A DNA stretch of 64,000 nucleotides, from positions 1,617,501 through 1,681,500 of the forward strand of contig BSDZ01000079.1 of assembly GCA_030268105.1 (NCBI GenBank), in the 5' to 3' direction. Under the pieces are notes generated by a model, which did no database searches, had not been told where the DNA came from, and worked only from the letters and a program-made list of their open reading frames with translations. Made by a program: the position numbers and the translations under genes. The stretch's first letter is position 1. Each line of letters opens with the position of its first letter. Positions 13,401 to 24,372 of the stretch are shown here, one piece after another. This DNA is from Volvox africanus. Taxonomy: Eukaryota; Chlorophyta; Chlorophyceae; Chlamydomonadales; Volvocaceae.

Positions 13401-16400
13401 TCCGCCATTGGCACCTTCAAGAAGTTGAAGTTCCTGCCCTGTTGCCTCTTCTATTGGAGCTCCGGCCACCATTGCTGCTACTGCTGTCGCTGCTACTGCT
13501 GTCGCTGCTACTGCTGTCGCTGCTACTGCTGTCGCTGCTACTGCTGTCGCTGCTACTGCTTTCGCTGCTGCTGCTTTCGCTGCTGCTGCTTTCGCTGCTG
13601 CTGCTTTCGCTGCTGCATTAATAGCTGCATCAACTGCCATCGCTGGTGTACACTGCTGAAGATACAGCTCATGCTGCTCCTTCAGCTGCTGCAACAGGCG
13701 GACCTGCTGATAGCTGCCACGCCTGCTGGAGGCACTGGAAGCTGGCCGCTTTCTCAAGAGGCCACTACTGGCAGCAGGGCAATAATACTTGGGCAAAGCC
13801 GAGGCTGAGTGAGCACCTGCATTAATGTATATGTCAACATAATTAAAACAGGGGGTCGCTTCTGGTTATATTATTATATATTGGGGATATATTTTACACC
13901 TCCCCGAACCCTGAGCCCTGGAAGCCCCCATAAATTGCAAAACGTCTTCAACTAGCTAGCTACGGTAAATAATCAATAAGTCAGTTACGAACGTTCCGTA
14001 TGTCAGTTTATTGGGCACTGCTGACCCTAGTCTCCTGTTGTATCTCTGTGTTAATATCCGCCAAACTGTTTAGGCCCGATGGGAATATGTTCGGTTTCCT
14101 GATCATCTTGAATATTAGCCTTAAATACCCCAGGATACTACATCTCCCAGCCAAACATGGAAGGTATCCCTCGAGCCCCAGTAATGAGCCCAATACCATT
14201 AAAATTTACTCTAGAGCCCTGAAATACAGGGAAAGGTGCGTAGGGACTGCCATGCCAAGTAGTGGCCACGGTTGAAGCCAAAACCCTATCCATCCCACAT
14301 ACAACATGCTACTGCATTGACCATCGACGGGCATCAATGCATATGTCCATGCATGCCACTCCGCAGGATCACTTATTTGTTAATAATTGTTAATGATCAT
14401 GGTGTCTGTTAATAGCCATGTTAGGAAATACACGATACCTGTCACAGATACAGCAGCAACACCCGCGACTGCTGCCATAGCCATTGCAGTGGTCGTCCCC
14501 GGGGTGGCCGTGGGCACAGGTGGGGGAAGGTCCCTAGGGCGTAGCGGCGAGGGTGAGGGTGTTTGCACAGAACGAAGTTCCAAGCCGCCGTTGCGCCCAG
14601 GACCTGGCTGTAAGACACGAAGCATAGCTGGCGCCAGGACACCGCCACTACCCCCACTTGCACTGCAGCCGCCGCCGTCATCACAGCTCTGGCAACCCGC
14701 GCCACTGCTAGCTTGGTGACGAACAGATGGTGGAGCGGTGTAAGGTGATTGAACCAGTCGAGCTTCAATTGCGCCCCCAGAACTCCGTCCAGGGCATTTG
14801 GGCCCTAGCATCAAACCACCAGGTCTCATGTCTGGGCTACTGGAGCATCTGGCGAAAGTCGCCGTGGCAGTCACCGCAGACAAGGGACAGGGAGGAGAGT
14901 ACACCGCTGTGCTACCCTCCCTTGTGCTCGTGTTTGCAGCAACGCTACGGACATGGGCACCGCAACCACCGCCAACGACGGTAAAAGCTGATGCACGACG
15001 CACCCGCCGGTAGCATGGTATTGCCAGCGCCAAGGCGTCACTGCCAATAGTTTGCTGTGCTGTTGCCGCTGCCACCCATTCGGCAGGGTGGACGTGGCCC
15101 GCCAAACCGACACCACGGCAGCCATCTGTCGCCAGACCTGGGCTCCAAGGTTGCGGTGATACTTGTCCGACAGACTCAGCTGCAAGTCCACAAGAGCTTC
15201 CACGGTTACTTGCCTACAAGATGTGGGTTAGGTACGTGGCGTTCGTGTGTCATACCAGCACGATTTGAGATTAACAAAGCAGAGGACTTGAACAGAGGAT
15301 TTGAGATTAACAGAGCAGATTAAACAGCCTACGATTGTGGCCCTGAGCAGTGTTGGGAGGTGTAACAAGTTAAACAAGCAGATGTAAACACGGGCTACCC
15401 GCGCCGCACTCATCCATCCATCTACATAGCAACCATTCATATACAAATGACCATGCGCGGATTATTGCTCGTTCAACAGGCAGCCCACGCACCTGCCGCA
15501 TGAGGGCCATGAAGTCGTGCCGCATGGGCGATGCCAGGGACCGAGAAGTGACCGCGGAGACCGGGGATACACAGATACCATTCCTTGGCACTGCCGTATG
15601 TGAATGCGGCCTGCATGGGCGGCCATAGTAGCTAAGGACTCACGCGCAATACTTGGCCCTTTCACAAGTTCATTCCTAGAGAGTCTTCGCTTCTGTTCAT
15701 CTGGATGTGTGCAGGACTATTACTTGTACTTCATTGTAGTCTTTATACGTTGGTCTGCGCCACAGATGAAAAGGCGAATGATGATGGCTGTAGAGGAGCC
15801 ATCTACAGCAGCCAGCCCCGCCGTGACTTTCTCCGAAAAGCCCCATATATATAGGCACGGACAGCGGCTCCGAGGTCCTTGCTGACTAACCCTCTAATAA
15901 AAATAGCTAATAGTGCTGGAGCAGAAATCATGGGTAGTATGAGCGCATGCCTCGCACAATCCTTAAATCATTGCTTGCCCATTTGCGCACCATCTATACC
16001 ATCTATGCTGCGGGTAATGATACTGCATATGATGCTGCATAAGGTGCGTGTACCCGTACGTATGTGTGGGTATATGTGGGCATGCATGCGGATTCATCCA
16101 GCCGCCCTCTGATGGCAGCAGCCCAAAGTGGGTTTAACGCTGAGGCTGGGGCTTGCCGAGACCAATGGAAGATCACAATGACATGCAGCAGACGACCATG
16201 TATGCGTGGATTTGTACTGGCCGGTTCATGCGTGGACTCCCATTTCCTTGCAGAGCCAGGCTTGTCTGCCTGCCCCCCCTTCGTCCGATCTCAAGTGTAG
16301 CCCCACAGTGCAGCGTACCCTATCGCAAACCTAGTCTCCTCGATAGCAATAACGGTTCAATAGTACATGATGAGTGAAATCGGCTTCTGGTCGGCTCCGA

Positions 16401-17062
16401 ATTCCCACAAGGTAGCTTGCGCCACGCACCTGATGGCGGGCTGCCCACCGCCAGCGGCAAGCTCGGGGCTCATTCCGATGGAGAACCCCCGAGCGACAAG
16501 AATTGGACATGAGCTGCGTGAAGCCTCGTTCGATTCCGCCCGGTTTGCTTCATCAAAAGCACCTGAGCATCCAGTGTTTGAAATGCACGGTTATCTGCAT
16601 ATTCAAAGAGAGCGCTATACCGCAAACTGCTTTTACTTTGGAAAGAAATGCACCTTATTCATTCGGGTCTAGCGCTTATTTGCCGGCACGGTGCATAAGG
16701 TTATTTCCGATGGCCGCAACCTTACGTTTTTCCAGCGGTGCCAAAGTCTCATCCTCAGCAAGCGGAGCCAATGTGTCTGCGTTGCTGCTGCTCCGCCTCC
16801 AAGCAACAGAAGCCGTAGGCGGTCCTCGGACGTGCACGTCGCTAATGTCATCTATAATGGTTCCACTGACCTGATCTGAGATTGCTGGCAATAATTCATT
16901 TCCCTTTGCCAAGGTGCAAGGTCTGGACTTGCCCCACAGCTTGCGCGTGTCAACGCCCTCTGGCCCTCCATCGTTAAGGCACACATCTTTCCCTTTGTTA
17001 AATGAAAATTCTTTCACATTAGGCTTGATGCAACCACAAAAGCTTTGAAGCCAAACGGGCAT
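7473..17062 (-). CDS. Tyrosine-kinase-like (TKL) protein kinase, 10 exons, 1,796 aa
   Basis: Exons, 5' to 3' on the minus strand: 17062-16726, 16562-16430, 15610-15493, 15213-14439, 13816-11653, 11215-9916, 9528-9400, 8683-8630, 8177-7973, 7648-7473. All junctions are GT-AG, phases agree, and the total is 5,391 nt ending in TAA. The start is the first ATG (MPVWLQSFCGC); upstream in-frame starts are only TTG. Residues 1-1150 are mostly low-complexity Ser/Ala/Gly/Pro and carry no domain I recognise. The kinase domain is C-terminal: glycine-loop region ending AYAAVYQG (about 1165-1175), VGIK Lys about 1196, helix-C Glu about 1212, VMEFADKGNL hinge, HGDLK 1648-1652, PANVLL, VADFG (DFG 1673-1675), APE, DVYSFG, and KRPTFDQVV near the end. 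It should phosphorylate Ser/Thr or Tyr in the cytosol; the substrate is unknown. HGD replaces HRD, so it is a non-RD kinase. A Pro/Ser/Gly-rich insert of about 370 residues separates helix C from the hinge. Family call is sure; the exact N-terminal exons are less so. Confidence 0.88.
9109..9132. repeat. (GCT)8 microsatellite in a kinase intron
   Basis: An uninterrupted run of about eight GCT triplets inside the intron 8684-9399 of the kinase gene. It is non-coding in the model given here. Confidence 0.85.
13473..13616. repeat. Coding minisatellite, 15-bp units in kinase exon 5
   Basis: Tandem 15-bp units of the type GCTACTGCTGTCGCT, then GCTGCTGCTTTCGCT. On the minus strand they encode alternating Ala-rich pentapeptides (AAAAK-type then AVAAT-type) in the N-terminal linker of the kinase. 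The period is a multiple of three, so copy-number change would keep the reading frame. Confidence 0.9.
14213..14302 (+). repeat. 5'-truncated copy of the ~340-bp dispersed repeat
   Basis: About 90 bp match only the 3' end of the repeat seen at 4090, 47224 and 57207: a CCTGAAATACAGGG block, TAGGGACTGCC, then AGTGGCCACGG and a CCCTATCC...CCCACA end. It lies in the kinase intron 13817-14438. Retention of the 3' end alone is the pattern left by 5'-truncated retroposition. Confidence 0.65.
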
Positions 17063-19481
17063 GTCTTCATAAAGCAAGGCCCATCAAAAGAGCCAAATTT
17101 TAGAAGCTGCACATGGGGCGATGAAAAGACATGGCCCTAAAATGTCGTCCCGTATCGTGTTAGCCATGTAATCATTGTTGCGGCGCAGAAACGCAACAGG
17201 CCCAATAATTCTGACCAAAAACTGAAACAGTGTAAATATACTTGATAGCTTAATTTTATTTACTCTGAACCAGATTCGGAATAGGTATCGACGTCAATTC
17301 AACGTTTCTCGTATCGCTCAGTTTCTTCCGACATTCGTACGTACGCTCTCGTACCACTGCACATTTGGTTTCCGAAAAGGTCAGTGCCAATGCCACGACC
17401 AGCATGGTCGTTCTTGAAGTACTATGTTATGTGCGTTTAGCTTAGGTTTATGGTTTATGCTATGTTTATATCTCTTCTGGAACAACAGCACAACAGTGGG
17501 CTTGGTTGCTGTGCCTTACAGGGTTATCATTACAACTATTTAGACAGGAACCCGTGCGTATCATCGTCAGCGACTGCCACATCATGCCTGCTCCCCTGGC
17601 TCCACTTGCCGTTAAAATTTATTCAGTTGTGTACACTATATTAAGGTATATTCTTACATATGACATATAGTTGCTCTTGTGCTTAAAGATCGTACTTTTA
17701 GATATCCATGGGGCTACCGCTAAACATGCTCTCCTGGCCCTGAAAGTTACGGTCTGCTGCCCCGCTTTCCCGCACTGCCACCGTCTTGTCTGACATGCCT
17801 CAGAGATAGTCGGGATGTCAAGTTACATAGAGGCAGGGGGATATAGGCATAGACATTATAAATTCCGAACATCATTATACAATAACAGCAAGAGAGAGAG
17901 AAACATAACCACACAACGGCAAAAAGCGGCAAGGTGGTGTGAGGTGGCCAGCCATCACATACCATCAGTAGCTTTCTGCATTCATACGTTGTCAAAGAGA
18001 CCAGGGTAGGTAACCCTGTGCCAGCTGACAATTTGTTGTTGCGGTGAATGAAATAAAACATCAGAAGTGCGCTGCATATCAGTACCACGAGAAGCAGGGG
18101 CTCTGGAGACAACTCCAGAGCTGCGTCGACCACCTTTCAATGCAGTACCACTTTGCATGAGGAGGCCCCACCCTTACGCTTGTTTTGCAAGTTATTCTCT
18201 ATCATTAGAGCAGCCTGATGCCTTGTCAAGCGGTCTAGGATCTGCGCATCAATGATAGGATTCAGCTTTCGGATTAAGGAACCAACCCACATATTTCATG
18301 CCTTGAGATGCCATGTTGACGGGCATGTCGATATCTGATTTGCTTATTATGCGCCCCCATGGCGGCTAATTAAATTCCCGTACTATACAGGGAAAAGGTT
18401 CCTGCTGGGGAATGACGCCATGATTCGGTCAGCCACTGGACTAGACGGAGAACTCCTTAGCCTCAACGAAGATCATTACCTTCAGTCATAAACCTCTACA
18501 GAAGGACCGAAGATGACAAGTTCTGATACCCAGAGCCCTTGCAGGGCCTTACTTCTAACCCCTTAACAGTCTTTTCCCTCAGGCCTGTCTGGCCTGTCCT
18601 GGAGAGCCCGTACCCCTTGCGAACGACCTGTAACGCCCTAGCGATCTGCGTGCCAGAAAGTAGGAATCGGCCGGTAACTATCCAGTTTTTAACGGCGCTC
18701 TGTCCTTAGGCGAATATGATTGCTTATTAAGAAGGTATCAACGGGCCTCACATGCGGTTAAGCACCTGGTTTATCTGATCTGAATTACCATGTAGCGAAA
18801 CCTGGCTTTCGTAGCGGCCTCTGCAAACCATATTTGACCCTGCTTCTTTTGATGGCTTAAGTGACCCGTCGTGACCCTCAAGCTAGTTCAGGGGAGCCAG
18901 GTTCAGCCTAATCTTGCTCCATCAGCCGACCCCGCCTATCTAATCTTAAACCAAATCAATAAGCAACATTGAATAAAATGGGCGCACTTGCTACCTTCTG
19001 GACGTGCCCTGCAAACAAGCATTACAGGCAGGGTCAGGATTTAACACGTGCAGGTTTTGCTTTAAGAAGCCCGAGTCATGGCCGCCCTTGTGACCAATAT
19101 GGGCATTTTGGAGGGGTCCGCATTTTCCTGTAAGGATCCAAATTTGCAACACACTGCTCGTTAGTCGTTGGCAGATATGGTTGATTCGCAACTGTCAGCA
19201 ACAGCAGCAGTACAGTACTTCAATAGGGTTCTGCTATCCAAGGATAAAATCCATGGTGCTAGGTTCAATTGCTTTAGCCGGTACTGATTTGCAATTGGAA
19301 CCGACTGTACTCATCACATACCTAGAACATTCCATGGTGAATAAGTAAGCATTGAATACTACTTGGGAGCTTGGTATTTTTAGAATCTCGTGATTGGTAT
19401 CACGGCGTCTTGGGTACAACCTGCGTTGTCAAATTGTGTTGGCATCTGAAGCGGCGAGAGCGTTGTGGAATTACTAGCAGG
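17063..19481. promoter_or_regulatory. Intergenic region between divergent kinase and TMEM33 genes
   Basis: This 2.4-kb gap separates the start codons of two divergently transcribed genes, so it must hold both promoters and both 5' UTRs. I see no credible coding exon. The open frames inside are short and lack splice-site support. A short stretch near 18390-18420 loosely resembles the dispersed repeat but was not accepted as a copy. No clear TATA box could be assigned to either gene. Confidence 0.6.
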
Positions 19482-22012
19482 ATGGATGCATTTAAAAAAT
19501 ATAAATTTGATACAGATGAGAAATGGAATTCATACATCCGGACTGTAGAGTTACCAGGCCGTAACGCGGAGGAGGCTATGTTACGTGTCAAAGCGCGCTG
19601 GTATAAGAAGAACGTAGACCCTGCCCTCGATTTGAGTCAAGTTCTGCCAGCTATAGGATCTCAGTCACATCCTCAAGGTAAGGGTAAGCGCAATCGGTCG
19701 GGGTGAAACCTGACGCAAAAAGAACGGCGACGCAGGCGATGCGGGCTGCGATTCCTTTGCACCAAAACGTGAATTTGTTTTCGTTTTCCTATGTAACATT
19801 AGGGTTGAGCCCTATGGTCTGTGTGGTATCCCGCAGGGGGATAGTGGTACTGTAGCAAGTACCATGCATTCTTTCTCTGAAGACTTCCAATCGCATTCCC
19901 CCCCCCCATGTATTGATTGGAATGTCGGCAGCTTTGGCCATACGGGTACATGGCCCTGTTCCCTTGCATCCTTGTTTAGTGTCATGTTGGCTTGGATCCT
20001 CTGCTGGAATAACTTCAAATGGGTCGCAGGGGGTAACATCTCCATTGAGATATAGGGATATAGGGATGGATGCACATTGCTGCTGCAGGAGGCGCCCCCA
20101 GCACTGCAAGCAGAAGTGCCAGCACTGGCACCGGCAACGGATACAGCCCAGTGCCATCAGCACCTACACCGCCCCCACCGCCACCCCGCTACGGCAAGAC
20201 CGGGAGCGGGACATATGGCAGCGTCGCTGCGCAGCGGGGACTGTTTTTCGCGCATCTGGGCATTCTAACGCTCGGGATCATGGCCTTCTTGCAAAGCCGT
20301 ACAGCTTACTTGTATCTCATGCGGCTCATTATGTTGACTATGAGCTATAAGATCTACCTGCAGCACGGGCTACCAACCATCAGGCCGATGAGCATGATTA
20401 TGGTACGTGCTATGAGGGTTCCAAATTTCACGGCTTTCTCCAGTCGGGGACGTCTCAGGATAGGTTATAGTCCTGGGGCCTGCGGTTTATAAACCCTAAA
20501 ACCTTTTTAGCTGCATGGGGGGGAGCAATGTCTTGTGTTCTTAAAATTACTGGTTTATAGTTTCGTTTTCACTGAATTCATCTCCCATGGGCACTTTCTC
20601 GGGTGATGGCGGTGTCTTGCAGGATTGGGTACAGCGCGTAATGCTCACCGCCGACATCCAGCAGCTCGTCACTGCTGTCTTTTTCTCTGCCTTGCCGCCG
20701 CTGCCCGTGGTCCCGGTGCCACTGATGGTGCTGGCAGCTTACCACGTAGACGCATATTGTGCGGCACACTATACGGATCACCCACTGTGGCAGAAGTATG
20801 GCAATCGTCTGCACAAGTATCTATTGCAGAAGCAGGTGGGCAGGACCCCGCTGTAATTTTACCTGTATCATATCACTTTCACCCGTCATTATCACCCGTC
20901 ACTTGCGTGAAAATGCTTGCTAGTGGGGCAATATGGCAAATTGCGAACGGTGCAAAGAAACAATCCTGATAGCCACCCTGATGTACGCACTCTGACTTAC
21001 GGGACAGAGTGCTAGGCCAAGTGTTAGGCCAGTTGGTAGGCGAGGCAAAACTCATATGTGTATATGTGAACGGACATTTGTAGACGGACGCGCATGGCCG
21101 TAGCACGCCTGCCGACTGGAAGCGGTGGATGAGTCCGCTGCGGGTCAATATATATACGAGCTTGCTTATTAGCTTCCCTGCGCTTCGTGCGTCGCCCCCT
21201 TCCGCCCACCCTAAGTTGTTCTGCCACTTTCACAAGTTTTAGTTCTTGGAATGGAGTATCTGGTCCCTTTTGCCATTTCCCATGTCACCGTCCCGAAGAA
21301 GAGGTACTCCTATGATTAAGGTTTTGTGTTGTCATGTTGCAGAACGTGAGCTCTTCGCCCGTGCATTCTTTTAAAACCGTAACGTAGGTTGACGCGTTGA
21401 TGCTCAACGCCTACTGCGAGGTTTTAACCGCGGCATTGATGTTGCCGCTGCTGTTCACGAGCGCAAGGAGTCTCCTCACGATGCTTTTCTATGCACAGAT
21501 TCTCAAGCTGAAGCTGCATGTGCCCGACAGTGCACCGCAGCACCGACGGGTGGGTGCGGAAAGTACTAAAATAGGGAGATTGGGAATTGAGGATGAGGGT
21601 TAAACATAAGCACAAAACTGACCGGAGGGATGTTGCCAGGAGGAGGTTGTCTATGACCGCCAGGAGGAGGTTTTGATGCATATCCGTACGGGCACACCTT
21701 ATGCATGGTAAGCACATAGGGCCGACCCCAAATTGGCTGCTGCGTTTTAACCATTACTGCTCCTCATCATTGCTGTCGCCGCCATCTACCGGCATGAAAG
21801 TTCAGCGATGGAAAAATGGTGGCCAATGAACCCAATTCAAAAACCATAAATCCGCCAACTCACCGCCACAACTTCCACTCGCCGATGCTGTCGTGCAGGT
21901 ATGGCGACGAATTAATGAGTTCACGTTACCTTACCGCTCTCACGTCCCCTTCTTGGAGCGAATCATCCAGCTGGCTGTCCGCTGGTTCATGACCGTGCCT
22001 GGAGCGCATTAA
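19482..22012 (+). CDS. TMEM33: TMEM33/Pom33-family ER and nuclear-envelope membrane protein, 5 exons, 332 aa
   Basis: Exons 19482-19677, 20089-20402, 20623-20835, 21388-21549, 21899-22012. Phases are consistent and the total is 999 nt ending in TAA. The N-terminal block (FDTDEKWNSYIRTVELPG ... ARWYKKNVDPAL) and the C-terminal block (VWRRINEFTLPYRSHVPFLE ... AVRWF) resemble, as I recall them, plant transmembrane-protein-33-like proteins. A Pro/Ser/Gly linker follows exon 1. Hydrophobic segments lie around residues 110-150 (FFAHLGILTLGIMAF; YLYLMRLIMLTMSY), 190-215 (FFSALPPLPVVPVPLMVL) and 250-275. Family members are multi-pass proteins of ER tubules and the nuclear envelope with roles in ER shaping and pore distribution. 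The ATG at 19482 was chosen because the family homology begins there; the frame is open further upstream. The protein is longer than the human member, like plant homologues. Confidence 0.9.
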
Positions 22013-23587
22013 TTGTTTACGGGATGATCAGGGATGACACGCCCTGGCTGATCTGCTCTCCGCCCCATGGCCTGCGAAGCCAGATACTCAGGCTTACCGT
22101 GCTGGTTCAAGCGTACCCCGCGCCCATCGCAGCGCCCCATCCTCGGCCCTGCCGTTGGTCCGCAATCCCAGCCCCTAGGTTCCACATGCTCATTCGCTCG
22201 TTTTTCGCGATTCCGAACGTGACAAGCTGTGTTGACAAGCTGTGTCCGACTAAAGCAATAAGGAATGCCGTCTTGTTCAAGTTCTGTGAACTAGGCTGAA
22301 AGGTAGGGTTGTGGAACCAGCCCGGAAGTGATGGGCACGTGGGAGTAGCGCGCCGCCAAGCCGCCACCGCCAAGCCGCCAAGCGGCGGACCTGGCGGCGC
22401 ACGCCAGCCTGCGGAAGCTCAGAACGGAATGTCGGCCGATTCCGAGTTCTCTTATGCCTACCAACTATTGATAATTTGGATTGGCTTGCTATGGTCAGCG
22501 TTGGTGACATGGTTGAAACTGGGCACGCATAAGGAGATCGCGTGCTGGTGGATCAGTTGTCGATGCGCTCGTGGCAAAGTCGATGGCTTGATGGATGAAA
22601 AGCAAGCGTAGGAACGACTGAGTGGATGATAGGTGCGTTCCTTGGGTATACCGGCAAAGCTGCTAGGAATATAGCGTTCATATGGCAGTGGTCGTTTTGG
22701 GTCATCGAGGAATCTAACTGTTTCGCCGGGCAGGGTGCTCTTGCCATAAGTCGCAACTTGCCATGGGGACGGCCAGTGTACGCGCTATCTTTTTCATCAC
22801 GCTTAGCTGCAATTGTTTGCGATGTCCAGCTGTGTGAGTCGCCGCACACGGAAGGGCGTCGGCAAGCCCCTCAGTCCTGGGCTTCGATGAACAGAACTCC
22901 CGCGCAACCGAAACCTGGCTTGAGGATAGATTGGCATTAGAACATCTCGGCTGAGAGTCACTATGCTGGGCCCCGATTTTTGTACCGTGTCGCGAAAGGA
23001 TGACTGGAACCTGGAACATGCAGGGCCCAATGTTTATACCTGCCATAGTCATGGAGTCGTATTGAACGCTGCATCGCGTTGTAAGCGGCATAGCGGGGAT
23101 ATCGACGCCATGCATAGTCAAGGTAATCTGTATTGTTGTAATTGAAATACCAGTCCTTAGGTCGTAAAGCTCTTTACGGGCACCGCAGCAGCCGATCGTC
23201 CACGCAGCATCACGCGTCACAGCAGGACGCGTTTCGTTGGAAACCGTTTAGTGCCGCAGCCCAGCAATTCTTCATACAGCTTATATTAATTTTACAGACG
23301 CAGCTGCTGCCATTGCTTATGCTAGTGCTCGCCAGCCGTGAAGACTGACTTAACCGTCGAAGACCGACGCCGTTTTATAGCAACGGACGGCGGTAAAGGC
23401 AAAATCGAAAAAGTAAATACAACCCTGTACTGTCAACCATTTAAAGGCGAAAGCGAGGTGAGGCGCTGGAGATCACTGGCAGGCGCGCGGATGTTCCGGG
23501 CAGTGTTCACCTGCTGGTATGGCATTGACAGGTTGAAGTATGCTTGAAGTGTATCCCAATTACGTTATTCGTGTTTCCTAGCATCGA
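22013..23587. other. Intergenic region, TMEM33 3' side to SAND gene 5' side
   Basis: About 1.6 kb with no exon I can support. It should hold the TMEM33 3' UTR and the promoter of the SAND-Tudor gene. Near 22350-22400 there is a GCCGCCAAG-rich stretch with tandem and partly palindromic CCGCC/GGCGG units. No TGTAA polyadenylation motif was found close behind the TMEM33 stop. Confidence 0.5.
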
Positions 23588-24327
23588 ATGTCAGCACCTC
23601 TGGCCAAGGTAAAAAATTGCAAGCTCCCCAGCTGTGACCCATGGGTCAAGGGCTTTTCGTGTGCATTCAAGGGGTCTATACCACCGAGCGGAACCTGTAA
23701 TGCCATGCCATTAGTCAACCTTTCTCAATGGCAAATTTGCCACTTCATACAGCGAATTGGGCTGGCTAGTGCAGATAATTGTTTGATTACTGCTGATCCA
23801 CACTCTTCTTCGGCATTCTTCGCAAGCTGGGACTCGGTCACAAATCTGTCTCCAAGCATGCAGCCTTTTGCTGACCCAGATCGCCCATACACAACCCCCC
23901 CCGCCAGCTGCCTCTTTTCCGCCTGCAGAGATGCAGCGCTCGGAGTCGGACAGCGCATTACCGCAAAGCTTACGAACTTCGCACGGAAGTGGAACGCCCT
24001 ACGAGGCCAATTCGCTCCAGCACGCGCGGTCTGTGCCCAGCGCTGGCACGCGTGCAATTCTGGGTGTTGTATGCTCGGCTGGATCTGAGAGGCCCATAGC
24101 ACGATCCCCTGGAGCACCTGGTAATGGTTCAACCGCTAGACTGCCTGGATCTGGCCCAACACCTGGATTCCTTTTAGCACCAGTACCTGGCCAACTCAGT
24201 CCATCTGGGCGGCGACGGCCTGTCTTCGGCAGTGGCATCACGGCGCGCGCACAGCATACACCACATGGAGTGTCCACATGGCCTGTGCTACCACCACACA
24301 TGAGCCAACCACCACCGCTGCCACTGC

Positions 24328-24372
<45 letters not shown>

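Noticed and set aside
18380..18425. Possible fifth copy of the dispersed repeat
   Set aside because: Only a short ACAGGGAAAAGG-like block matches; too little to separate from chance.
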